A stretch of 64,000 nt of DNA, taken from positions 18,713-82,712 of the forward strand of contig NZ_QOAZ01000014.1 of assembly GCF_003574675.1 (NCBI RefSeq), read 5' to 3'. Each line of letters opens with the position of its first letter. Positions within the stretch are counted from its first letter, which is position 1. The DNA is from Azohydromonas sediminis (lineage in GTDB: Bacteria; Pseudomonadota; Gammaproteobacteria; Burkholderiales; Burkholderiaceae_C). Shown piece by piece: positions 1 through 7,831 of this stretch. The translations under genes and the position numbers were made by a program. The notes under the pieces are model-generated. The model saw only the letters and a list, made by a program, of their open reading frames with translations. It was not told the DNA's origin and ran no database searches.

Positions 1-228
1 CTCGTCGGCAGCCAGCGCCATCGCGCCGCCGAGCGCGTCGACCTCCTTGACCAGGTGGCCCTTGCCGATCCCGCCGATCGACGGGTTGCAGCTCATCTGG
101 CCGAGCGTCTCGATGTTGTGCGTCAGCAGCAGCGTCGCGCAGCCCATGCGTGCCGCGGCCAGCGCGGCTTCGGTGCCGGCATGGCCACCGCCGACGACGA
201 TGACGTCGAATTCCTTCGGGTACAGCAC
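1..228 (-). CDS. mnmG: tRNA uridine 5-carboxymethylaminomethyl modification enzyme MnmG (5' part)
   Basis: Only the first 76 codons are in the window; the gene runs off the left edge. The reading frame starts at a GTG (226-228) and gives [20 protein letters not shown], the FAD-binding GxGxxG/A nucleotide motif that opens MnmG (GidA), followed by the family's [13 protein letters not shown] segment. MnmG works with MnmE to modify the wobble uridine of several tRNAs. Its partner mnmE lies about 16 kb away in the same orientation. Identification is firm; the GTG start is inferred from homologue length. Confidence 0.95.
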   Translation of the reverse strand, partial: MLYPKEFDVIVVGGGHAGTEAALAAARMGCATLLLTHNIETLGQMSCNPSIGGIGKGHLVKEVDALGGAMALAADE

Positions 229-277
229 GGCGCGGGGAGGCGCCGCCGGGCGGCGCAGAGCGGAGAGTGCCGCAATT

Positions 278-505
278 TTAGGCGGCCGCCTCCCGCGCCG
301 CCCACCGGCGTCGCCGAAGTCCCTGCGCCCACCGCTTCCACACCGGGTGGCCCCACCAGCGGTCGAAGAGGTAGTGCGCGACGGTATTGACCGCCGGCTC
401 GACCAGCGTGATCGCGCCGGCGATGGCGACGTCGCCCGTCAGCGCGTAGCTGACACCGAACGCGATGCCGAGGTGGACGATGCCGAAACTCAGCGACTTG
501 ACCAT
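278..505 (-). CDS. DUF2061 small membrane protein
   Basis: A 75-residue protein starting [20 protein letters not shown]. It has the two hydrophobic segments and the [20 protein letters not shown] motif typical of the DUF2061 family, whose function is unknown. The start at 505 is chosen because AGAGG lies at the right distance before this ATG; an ATG at 541 in the same frame would add twelve hydrophilic residues that family members lack. The C-terminus is arginine-rich, as expected for a cytoplasmic tail. Confidence 0.8.
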   Translation of the reverse strand: MVKSLSFGIVHLGIAFGVSYALTGDVAIAGAITLVEPAVNTVAHYLFDRWWGHPVWKRWAQGLRRRRWAAREAAA

Positions 506-625
506 GGCGACCTCTTGTTGAGAACGATTCGTGTTCATCATATGGCGATCGTCATGCCCGCTTCAATAGATAACGTCAATACTCGGCTTCGATCGCCACC
601 ACGCCGCGCTCCCGACAATCGCGCG

Positions 626-886
626 ATGGACTGCCGCCCCGGATGTGGTGCCTGCTGCATCGCACCGTCGATCTCGTCGCCGCTGCCGGCGTGGCCCGCC
701 GGCAAGCCGGCCGGTGCGCCGTGCCCGCACCTAAGCGACGAGCGGCGCTGCACGCTGTTCGGCGACCCGCGGCGGCCCGCCGTGTGTGCGTCGCTGCAGC
801 CGGCCCAGGCGATGTGCGGCACCTCGCCCGCCGAAGCGATGGCCACGCTGCGACGCTGGGAACTGCTGACGGCGCCGCAGCGCTGA
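626..886 (+). CDS. YkgJ-type cysteine cluster protein
   Basis: An 86-residue protein that begins MDCRPGCGACCIAPSISSPL. The CxxxCGxCC start and four further cysteines (eight in total) match the CxxCxxCC/YkgJ family (UPF0153), thought to bind zinc or an iron-sulphur cluster. No enzymatic role is established for the family. It is divergent from the DUF2061 gene and convergent with the ABC exporter gene. The ATG at 626 is used because the conserved cysteine block begins two residues later and the upstream in-frame sequence does not resemble protein. Confidence 0.8.
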   Translation: MDCRPGCGACCIAPSISSPLPAWPAGKPAGAPCPHLSDERRCTLFGDPRRPAVCASLQPAQAMCGTSPAEAMATLRRWELLTAPQR

Positions 887-901
887 AGCGCCGCAGCGAC
901 G

Positions 902-3061
902 TCAAAGGCTGCGCCCGGTCGGCATCGAACGCAGGTCCTGCGACACGCGCCCGTCATGCAGCACGATCACGCGCGCCGCGCTGGCGATCGTCTCGGGCCG
1001 GTGCGCGACGATGATGCGCGTCAGTTCGAGCCTGCGGATCGCCTGGTTGACGAGCCGCTCGTGGTCGACGTCGAGCGCGCTGGTGGCCTCGTCGAGCAGC
1101 AGCACCTGCGGGCGCTTGTACAGCGCGCGCGCGAGCAGGATGCGCTGCTTCTGCCCGCCCGAGATGCTGGCCCCCATGTCACCGACGAGCGTGTGGTAGC
1201 CCATCGGCATCGCCTCGATCTCGTCGTGCACCGCCGCCAGCCGCGCGCACTCCTCGATCCAGCCGTGGTCGGGCTCGGCGTCGAAGAAGCAGATGTTGTC
1301 GGCAATCGAACCGGCGAACAGCTGGTCGTCCTGCATCACGGTGCCGATCATCGTGCGCCAGCGCGCCAGCCCGAGCTGCGCCAGCGGCTTGCCGCCGACG
1401 CGGATCTCGCCCGTCGTCGGCGCGTGGATGCCCACCATCAGCTTGAGCAGCGTCGTCTTGCCGCCGCCCGACGGCCCGACGATGGCCAGCGACTCGCCCG
1501 GCTCGATCAGCAGGTTCACGCCGCGCAGCACCTCGGGCTCGGTGTCGGAGTAGCGGAAGCGCACGCCGTGCAGCTCGAGGCGCGCCGGCACGTCGCGCCG
1601 CTGCGCCGCGGGCAGGTCGGACTCGCGCTCGGGGTCGGCGAGCACGATGTCGGCCAGCCGCTCGCCCTGCAGGCGCAGCATCTTCAGCTCGACGGCCTTG
1701 TCGATCAGGCCCGAGAAGCGCTGCGCGAACTGCTCCTTGTAGGCCAGGAACGCGAACAGCATGCCCACCGACAGCGACTGGTCGAGCACCAGCAGCGCGC
1801 CGACCCACACCACCGCGACGCGCTCGAGGCCGAACAGCAGCCGGTGCGAGACGTGGAAGCCCAGGTCGAGCTTGCGCGTCGCGAGGTCGGCGTTCATCGC
1901 GTCGACGACGAGGTTCATGAAGCGCGACTGGCGGTCGGCCTGGCGGTTGAACAGCTTGATCGCCTGCACGCCGCGCAGCGACTCGAGGAAGTGGCTCGAC
2001 TGCTTGGCCTCGTGCACCAGCGCCTCTTCGGTCGCGTCGCGCAGCGGACGGAAGAAGAGCCAGCGCAGGCCGCCGTACAGCGCCACCGCGCCGATCGCGA
2101 TCAGCGTCAGCGTGACGCTGTAGATCGTCATCATCGCGAGCGTCAGCACGACGAGCAGCCCGTCGAGCAGCGCCTCGATGAAGCTCGTCGTCAGCGTCTT
2201 CTGGATCTGCTGCACGGCGCCGAAGCGCGACCAGATGTCGCCGGTGTGGCGGCGCTCGAACCACGCCACCGGCAGGCGCATCAGGTGCGCGAACACGTTG
2301 CCCAGCCACTGCAGGTTCAGCGTCGCCGACAGCACCAGCACCGCCCACGAGCGGATCGCCGCCGTGCCGACCTGGATCAGCACCAGCAGTGCGAAGCCCA
2401 CGCCGAGCGTCAGCAGCAGGTCGCGGTCGGCGCTGACCAGCACGCCGTCGACGACCCACTGCAGGTAGAACGGGCTCAGCAGCATGAACAGCTCGAGCGC
2501 GAGCGCGAGCACGAACACCTGCGCCAGCGAGCGCTTCAGCCCGGTCACGTGGCCGAGCAGCTGCGCCACGCGCACCTGCTGGCGCTCCTGCCGCGGCGCG
2601 AAGTCGGCCATCGGCGCGAGTTCGAGCACGACGCCGGTGAAGTGCCGCGACACCTCGTCGAACTTCAGGCGCCGGATGCCGCGCCCCGGGTCGTGGATCA
2701 CGGCCACGCCGCGCCGCACCTCGACGAGCACGACGAAGTGGTTCAGGTCCCAGTGCAGGATGCACGGCGTCGCGAGCGACGCCAGATGCTCGATCTCGGC
2801 GCGCAGCGCGCGCGACTGGAAGCGCAGCTGGTCGGCGAAGCGCACCAGGTCGGCCATCGTCGCGCCCTTGAGCGACAGCGCGAAGCGCCGGCGCAGCGTC
2901 GCCAGATCGGTGTCGTGACCGTGCGCGGCCGCGACCATCGCCAGGCACGCGAGGCCGCACTCGGCGGCCTCGGTCTGCAGCACCATCGGCACGCGCTTCA
3001 GGCCCAGGCCCAGCGCCAAGTCCAGGTGCCAGCGCGCGCCGGCGCTCACGCGTGTCCCCAA
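902..3061 (-). CDS. C39-peptidase-containing ABC exporter (double-glycine peptide processing and secretion)
   Basis: A 719-residue peptidase-containing ABC transporter. Residues about 24-145 are a C39 cysteine protease domain with Cys35 in the QTEAAECGLACL motif, His108 (DLNHF) and Asp124 (HDP), so the triad looks intact. About five to six membrane helices follow (170-440), then an ATPase domain with Walker A GPSGGGKTT (about 530), ISGGQ signature and Walker B LLLDEATSALD (about 654). Such proteins cut leaders after Gly-Gly and export the core. The start codon is TTG at 3061; a GTG at 3049 is an alternative. It is the last gene of the peptide-HlyD-ABC unit, 31 bp after the adaptor gene, and its likely substrate is the small peptide at 4337-4510. 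Confidence 0.93.
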   Translation of the reverse strand: MGTRVSAGARWHLDLALGLGLKRVPMVLQTEAAECGLACLAMVAAAHGHDTDLATLRRRFALSLKGATMADLVRFADQLRFQSRALRAEIEHLASLATPCILHWDLNHFVVLVEVRRGVAVIHDPGRGIRRLKFDEVSRHFTGVVLELAPMADFAPRQERQQVRVAQLLGHVTGLKRSLAQVFVLALALELFMLLSPFYLQWVVDGVLVSADRDLLLTLGVGFALLVLIQVGTAAIRSWAVLVLSATLNLQWLGNVFAHLMRLPVAWFERRHTGDIWSRFGAVQQIQKTLTTSFIEALLDGLLVVLTLAMMTIYSVTLTLIAIGAVALYGGLRWLFFRPLRDATEEALVHEAKQSSHFLESLRGVQAIKLFNRQADRQSRFMNLVVDAMNADLATRKLDLGFHVSHRLLFGLERVAVVWVGALLVLDQSLSVGMLFAFLAYKEQFAQRFSGLIDKAVELKMLRLQGERLADIVLADPERESDLPAAQRRDVPARLELHGVRFRYSDTEPEVLRGVNLLIEPGESLAIVGPSGGGKTTLLKLMVGIHAPTTGEIRVGGKPLAQLGLARWRTMIGTVMQDDQLFAGSIADNICFFDAEPDHGWIEECARLAAVHDEIEAMPMGYHTLVGDMGASISGGQKQRILLARALYKRPQVLLLDEATSALDVDHERLVNQAIRRLELTRIIVAHRPETIASAARVIVLHDGRVSQDLRSMPTGRSL

Positions 3062-3092
3062 CGACGTCCCCGCAGCGGCCGCATCGCCATCT

Positions 3093-4352
3093 TCAGAGGC
3101 GACCGGCCACCGACAGCAGCGGCTCGAAGATCCACTCGATCAGCCGCCGGCGCTCGAGCAGCACATCGGCCTCGAGCTGCATGCCGGCCGCAAGCGGCTG
3201 CTCGCTGCCATAGGCGCGCACCGTCTGCCGCTCGAGCGCCACCGTGATGCGGTACATCGGCTCGTCACGGGCACTGGCGGGCACTTCGCCGGGCGGCAGC
3301 GGCGTGCGCGACACCTGCAGCACGCGACCCTCGTGGTGGCCGAACTTCTGGAACGGGAAGGCCTCGTAGCGCAGCCGCACCGGCTGCCCGGCGCGAATGA
3401 AACCGATCGCGCTCGACGGCGCGTACAGGTGCGCGAGCAGCGCGCCATCGGCGGGCACGACACTCGCGAGCGCCTGCGACGGCGACACCGCCTGCCCCGG
3501 CTCGGCGAGCACCGCGGTGAGCACGCCGTCGTGCGGTGCGCGCACGAGCAGCCGCCGCTGCGCTTCGCTGTCGATCGCATCGCGCTGCACCAGCGCCCGC
3601 TCGCGCGCGATCTCGGCGTCGCGCTCGCGCTGGCGCAGCGGCAGTTCGCGAAGCTCGGCCTCGACGGCGGCGATCTCGCGCTCGTGCGCGGCGCGCGTGC
3701 GCGCGAGCGCCTGCAGCTGCGCCTGCAACCCCAGCACCTCCTCCGACCGTGCCTGCACCTGCGCCGACGAGATGAACTGCTCGCGCTGCAGGTCCTGCAG
3801 CCGCGCGAGCGACTGCTGTGCGAGCGCGAGCCGCTGGCGGTGCAGGTCCGCCTCGGCCGCCAGCTGCGCGGCCTCGCGCTGCATCTCGACCAGGCGCCTC
3901 TGCAGCGCCGTGCGCTGCACCTCGAGCCGCTCGCGCTGCCGCTGCGCCGTCTCCGCGAGGCTGCGCTCGCGCGCCGCCAGCGCCTGCTGCACCTGCACTT
4001 GGGCGTCACCGCCGGCCGTCGCACGGTCGAGCGACAGCACGAACAGCACGTCGCCGCGCTGCACGCGCTGCCCCTCGCCGGCGCGCCGCTCGAGCACCAC
4101 GCCGGCCTGCGGCGGCACCAGACGCGCCACACCCGCTTCGGGCACCAGCACGCCGGCCACGCGCGCCTTGCGCGTGTACTCGCCCCACGCGAGCGTGGCC
4201 AGCGTCAGCCCGAGCGCGACGACGACGGCGCCGGTCAGCACGCTCAGCGACAGCGGCCGCACCAGCTGGATGCTGCCGAGCCAAGCCTGTCGCTGGTGCT
4301 CGACCGCCTCGGGGCGGAAGATGGAGCCGAAGCCGCTTACCTTTGTCCCCAT
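3093..4352 (-). CDS. HlyD-family periplasmic adaptor subunit
   Basis: A 419-residue membrane-fusion protein: short cytoplasmic N-terminus, one membrane helix at about 33-55, a lipoyl-like half (EAGVARLVPPQAGVV), a long Gln/Arg/Glu-rich coiled coil at about 110-270 and a beta-barrel half ending near the C-terminus. It would bridge the C39 ABC exporter to an outer-membrane TolC-type duct, which is not encoded here. The ATG overlaps the last 16 bases of the peptide gene. The peptide codons for Pro-Lys-Gly-Gly (CCCAAGGGCGGA) supply the Shine-Dalgarno-like AAGGG for this start, implying translational coupling. Confidence 0.92.
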   Translation of the reverse strand: MGTKVSGFGSIFRPEAVEHQRQAWLGSIQLVRPLSLSVLTGAVVVALGLTLATLAWGEYTRKARVAGVLVPEAGVARLVPPQAGVVLERRAGEGQRVQRGDVLFVLSLDRATAGGDAQVQVQQALAARERSLAETAQRQRERLEVQRTALQRRLVEMQREAAQLAAEADLHRQRLALAQQSLARLQDLQREQFISSAQVQARSEEVLGLQAQLQALARTRAAHEREIAAVEAELRELPLRQRERDAEIARERALVQRDAIDSEAQRRLLVRAPHDGVLTAVLAEPGQAVSPSQALASVVPADGALLAHLYAPSSAIGFIRAGQPVRLRYEAFPFQKFGHHEGRVLQVSRTPLPPGEVPASARDEPMYRITVALERQTVRAYGSEQPLAAGMQLEADVLLERRRLIEWIFEPLLSVAGRL

Positions 4353-4510
4353 CCGCCCTTGGGCAGCAGGCCGCCGGCGACCTTGGTCAGGTCCTGCAGC
4401 TCGAGCGTGCGCGGCTGCGACTCGCGCGACTCGTGCTTGGGCGTCTCGACCGCCGGCTTGGCGTCGCGCACGCGGTCAGGGGTCTTGACTTTGGAACGGG
4501 ACTTGAACAT
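4337..4510 (-). CDS. Double-glycine leader peptide precursor, short secreted peptide (previously unannotated type)
   Basis: A 57-codon gene with ATG at 4510, a perfect AAGGAGG Shine-Dalgarno five bases upstream and TAA at 4337-4339. The product starts MFKSRSKVKTPDRVR, is basic and hydrophilic, and ends in a leader of the double-glycine class, TLELQDLTKVAGG: Leu-12, Asp-8, Leu-7, Val-4, Gly-2, Gly-1 relative to the cut. Cleavage after Gly47 would release LLPKGGWGQR, ten residues. The gene directly precedes and overlaps the HlyD adaptor of a C39-peptidase exporter, the expected processing machine. A lux-box-like site precedes it. No immunity gene is visible next to it, which favours a signal peptide over a bacteriocin, but both remain possible. 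Existence and leader class are seen directly; function is inferred. Confidence 0.85.
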   Translation of the reverse strand: MFKSRSKVKTPDRVRDAKPAVETPKHESRESQPRTLELQDLTKVAGGLLPKGGWGQR

Positions 4511-4529
4511 GGCGCCTCCTTGAACGTGG

Positions 4530-4546
4530 CTTCGGTGGAACCGAAG
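4530..4546 (-). promoter_or_regulatory. Hairpin in the 5' leader of the peptide gene
   Basis: A perfect 7-bp inverted repeat with a 3-base loop (CTTCGGT-GGA-ACCGAAG) sits 20 bases upstream of the peptide ATG, between the lux-box-like site and the Shine-Dalgarno. It could be a 5'-UTR stem-loop affecting mRNA stability or translation, or an operator half-site pair. The role is unknown. Confidence 0.45.
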
Positions 4547-4575
4547 TCATTCAAGCAGCGCCGCCCGCGGCGCGA

Positions 4576-4595
4576 AACTGTCAACTCTTACAGGG
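4576..4595 (-). promoter_or_regulatory. lux-box-like site upstream of the peptide gene
   Basis: The 20-bp element AACTGTCAACTCTTACAGGG contains the CTG-N10-CAG core of LuxR-family binding sites and agrees with the Vibrio-type lux box at about 13 of 20 positions by eye. Its centre is about 75 bp before the peptide ATG. That would put a transcription start near 4543 if the usual -42.5 spacing applies, with a TTGAAT -10-like hexamer at 4549-4554. Confidence 0.6.
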
Positions 4596-4607
4596 TCGCG
4601 CCGCCGG

Positions 4608-5318
4608 TCAGTCGATCAGCCCCAGGCGCAGCGCCTTGACGACGGCCTGATGCTTCGTCGTGCAGCCGAGCTTGTGCGTTGCATTGCTCAGGTGCATCAC
4701 GGCCGTGCGTTCGCTGATGCCCAGGATCGTGCCGACCTCCCACGCCGTCTTGCCCTCCATCGTCCAGCGCAGCACCTCGAGCTCGCGCGGCGTCAGGTTC
4801 GGCGTCTGCGGCCGGTGCTCGGCCGACACGAGGACGCGGAATGCCGCGTCCTGCGCGTGCACCGCGAACAGTTGCAGGTGCGCGACGATGCGCGTGAGTT
4901 CGTCCACGTCGTCGGGCAGCGGCTGGTCGCGGTCGACGCCGAGCACGAAGTGGTTGCCCTCGGGCAGGTGCAGCGCCATCGCGATGCCGGTGCGAAAACC
5001 GAAGGCCGCCTGCTGCTCCCACAGATCGCCGGCGCCCTCGCGCGTGTAGGTCGCCTGGTTCCACAGGATCGGCACCGACTTGCGCCGCAGGTGCTGCATC
5101 ACCGGATCGCGCCGCCACGCCTGGACGTCGACGTAGACGTTCTCGTAGCCCGACGGAATGTTGCCCACCGACACGAACTCGGTGTCGCGGCCGCGGTCGA
5201 CGACGGCGATCGCCGACACCGTCGTGAAGCCCAGCCGCTCGGCGACCCGCACGACCGCCTCGCGGAACGACTCGCGGTCGTTGGCCGCCAGCACCGAACG
5301 GAACTCGCTTTGCAGCAT
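4608..5318 (-). CDS. LuxR-family quorum-sensing regulator (apparent solo)
   Basis: A 236-residue regulator with an N-terminal autoinducer-binding domain (about 15-150) and a C-terminal LuxR helix-turn-helix (about 172-232, NLTPRELEVLRWTMEGKTAW and ISERTAVMHLSNATHKLG). Key ligand-pocket positions can be aligned with LasR: Tyr62, Asp71, Pro72, Trp86 and Gly111 are conserved, but the usual pocket tryptophan (LasR Trp60) is Tyr58 here. No luxI synthase gene lies in the window, so it is probably a solo responding to a signal made elsewhere or by other cells. It sits directly upstream of the peptide-export genes on the same strand, with lux-box-like sites on both sides, and is the likely activator of the unit. 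Confidence 0.92.
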   Translation of the reverse strand: MLQSEFRSVLAANDRESFREAVVRVAERLGFTTVSAIAVVDRGRDTEFVSVGNIPSGYENVYVDVQAWRRDPVMQHLRRKSVPILWNQATYTREGAGDLWEQQAAFGFRTGIAMALHLPEGNHFVLGVDRDQPLPDDVDELTRIVAHLQLFAVHAQDAAFRVLVSAEHRPQTPNLTPRELEVLRWTMEGKTAWEVGTILGISERTAVMHLSNATHKLGCTTKHQAVVKALRLGLID

Positions 5319-5354
5319 CGAGGTGGCGTCGTCGGGTCGGTTCCCCAGCGGGCG

Positions 5355-5374
5355 ACCTGCAAGCCTTTACAGGT
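5355..5374. promoter_or_regulatory. lux box between luxR and the divergent gene
   Basis: ACCTGCAAGCCTTTACAGGT is a 20-bp inverted repeat with perfect ACCTG/CAGGT arms. It matches the classical lux box (ACCTGTAGGATCGTACAGGT) at about 14 of 20 positions and has the same CTG-N10-CAG core as the site at 4576-4595. It lies 36 bp before luxR (autoregulation) and 71 bp before the plus-strand gene at 5446, a distance suitable for activation with a TATACC -10-like hexamer at 5401-5406. Confidence 0.75.
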
Positions 5375-5445
5375 TGTGAACAGGCAGGGCTTCGCAAGAC
5401 TATACCGACACGGATGCGCGCCGACGCGCGAGCGAGGACCGACAC

Positions 5446-5889
5446 ATGCCCCCTGCCTGGACCCTGCGTGCCTGGCCCCCGGTGTACCGGGCGGTCGGCC
5501 AGCCGCTGCCGCGGCACTTCGAGCACCACGGCACCCACGTCTTCTCCACCGACGCGCACGCGCGCACGCCGGCCGGCCAGACGATGTGGGTGTGGCCCTG
5601 CGACGACGGCCACGTCGGCGTCGCGTGGGACTGGGTGCAGGTCTCGCGCGGCGTCGTCGCGATGCTCGACCCGATGGCCGTGCTGACCAACCTGAAGCTG
5701 CTCGGCGACGCCGGCGAAGTGCTGACCGCGTGGCAGGCCGCGCGCCACCTCAATGCGATCGTCGTCGCGCTGCCGTGGCAGCGCGAGGTCCACCGCACCC
5801 TCGAGGGGGGCGGTGACCGCGCAGCCGTGCCGGCCCCGCGACGGCGCGCCCTGCCCGCGACCGCGACGCCGGTGCCGATCCCCCGGTAG
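5446..5889 (+). CDS. Protein of unknown function divergent from luxR
   Basis: A 147-residue protein starting MPPAWTLRAWPPVYRAVGQP. It has no signal peptide or membrane helix. The N-terminal two-thirds (to about 112) is compact with many Trp, His and hydrophobic residues (MWVWPCDDGHVGVAWDWV). The last 30 residues are Pro/Ala/Arg-rich and probably disordered. I do not recognise a family. Its promoter region contains the better of the two lux boxes, so it may belong to the same regulon as the peptide exporter. It converges with the ABC permease gene 11 bp away. Confidence 0.65.
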   Translation: MPPAWTLRAWPPVYRAVGQPLPRHFEHHGTHVFSTDAHARTPAGQTMWVWPCDDGHVGVAWDWVQVSRGVVAMLDPMAVLTNLKLLGDAGEVLTAWQAARHLNAIVVALPWQREVHRTLEGGGDRAAVPAPRRRALPATATPVPIPR

Positions 5890-5900
5890 GTGCGACCGGC

Positions 5901-7066
5901 TCAGCGCAACGCGCTGCCGCCGCGCAGTGCCCGCGCGACCGACGCCAGCGCGACGCCCGTCAGCGCGACGCACACCGCGGCCGGCAGCAGCACGTCGGGC
6001 GCCGCGAGCGCCTGCCCGCGCAGCACGCGCGTCATCAACACGCTGTGCGCGAGCCCCGGCACCCACAGGTGCCAGGGCTGCTCGCCGCGCTGGCCGAACA
6101 GCGTGACCAGCGGCAGCAGAGAGATCGCGAGCACGACCAGCGTCGTGCTCGCCTGCGCCTCCTTGACGCTGCGGCTGCGGATCGCCACCGCCATCATCAG
6201 CGCCGACGCGGCCGCGGCCAGCGGCACCAGCAGCGCGACGAAGCGCAGCGCCTCGCCGGCCCCGTAGCGCAGCAGCGCCGCCAGCGCGTCGCTCGCGAGC
6301 AGCCACTGCCCGGGCAGGAAGCCGAATGCGGCCAGCAGCGCCAGCACGACGGCCACCGTCGTCACCGCGGCCCACTTGCCGACCACCAGCGACAGCGGCG
6401 GCACCGGGTTGGCCAGCAGCGGCTCGAGCGAGCCGCGCTCGCGCTCGCCGGCCGTCGTGTCGAGCGCGGCGTTCAGTGCACCGTACAGCACCGCCAGCAG
6501 CACGAAGAACGGCAGCATCGCCGTCAGCTGCGCGGCGCGCTGCCCGGGCTCGGCGACGTCGCGCGGCTGCACGCGCACGGCCTCGAGCATCGAGGCGGGA
6601 ACGCCTCGCACCGCGAGCCGCAGCGTCGCCTGCTCCTGGTTGAAACCGGCGAGCAGCTGCAGCAGCTGCGCCGCGCCGGCCTCGGCGCGCGCGTTGCCGC
6701 TGGCCGAGACGACCTCGACGACCGGCGCGCGACCGTGCGCCAGCGCGTCCTCGAAGTCGTCGCCGACGACGAGCACCGGGTGCGCGAGCCGCTGCTCGCG
6801 CAGCGCCGGCTCATAGCTAGCGGGAGCGTCGTGCACCGTCCAGGTCTGGCGCTCGAGGAAGTTGCGCAGCGTCGGCGCGTGGCCGAGGCCGACCGCCCAC
6901 ACCTCGCGCGCCTGCGCGCGCGCCTCGAGGTCGGCGACCAGCGTCGACAGCAGCACCAGTGCGAGCGGGCCGACGGCCACCGCGCTGGCGAGCACGGTCC
7001 ACAGCGTGCGCCGGTCGCGCCACGCGTCGAGCAGCTCCTTGCGCCACACGGTCCACACCGCGCCCG

Positions 7067-7070
<4 letters not shown>
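5901..7070 (-). CDS. ABC transporter permease, NatB/ABC-2 type
   Basis: A 389-residue permease starting MTGAVWTVWRKELLDAWRDR: one membrane helix near residues 25-45, a large extracytoplasmic domain (about 50-195) and five helices in the C-terminal half. The segment TTAGERERGSLEPLLANPV is the typical ABC-2 exporter motif (GERERGTLEPLLATPV-like). It overlaps the ATPase gene by ATGA, so the two form one exporter. Family members such as NatAB move Na+ or small molecules; the substrate here is unknown. Last gene of the four-gene operon 9656-5901. Confidence 0.88.

Positions 7071-7827
<757 letters not shown>

Positions 7828-7831
<4 letters not shown>

Noticed and set aside
956..3247. Long plus-strand open frame (763 codons) opposite the ABC exporter
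   Set aside because: It is the antisense shadow of the C39-ABC gene; His/Arg/Gln-rich with no recognisable domain. The same applies to other long antisense frames over gyrB, yidC, malate synthase and the EF-G-like gene, a product of high GC content.
4608..5889. A luxI autoinducer synthase next to luxR
   Set aside because: Neither the divergent gene at 5446 nor any other gene in the window shows LuxI motifs.
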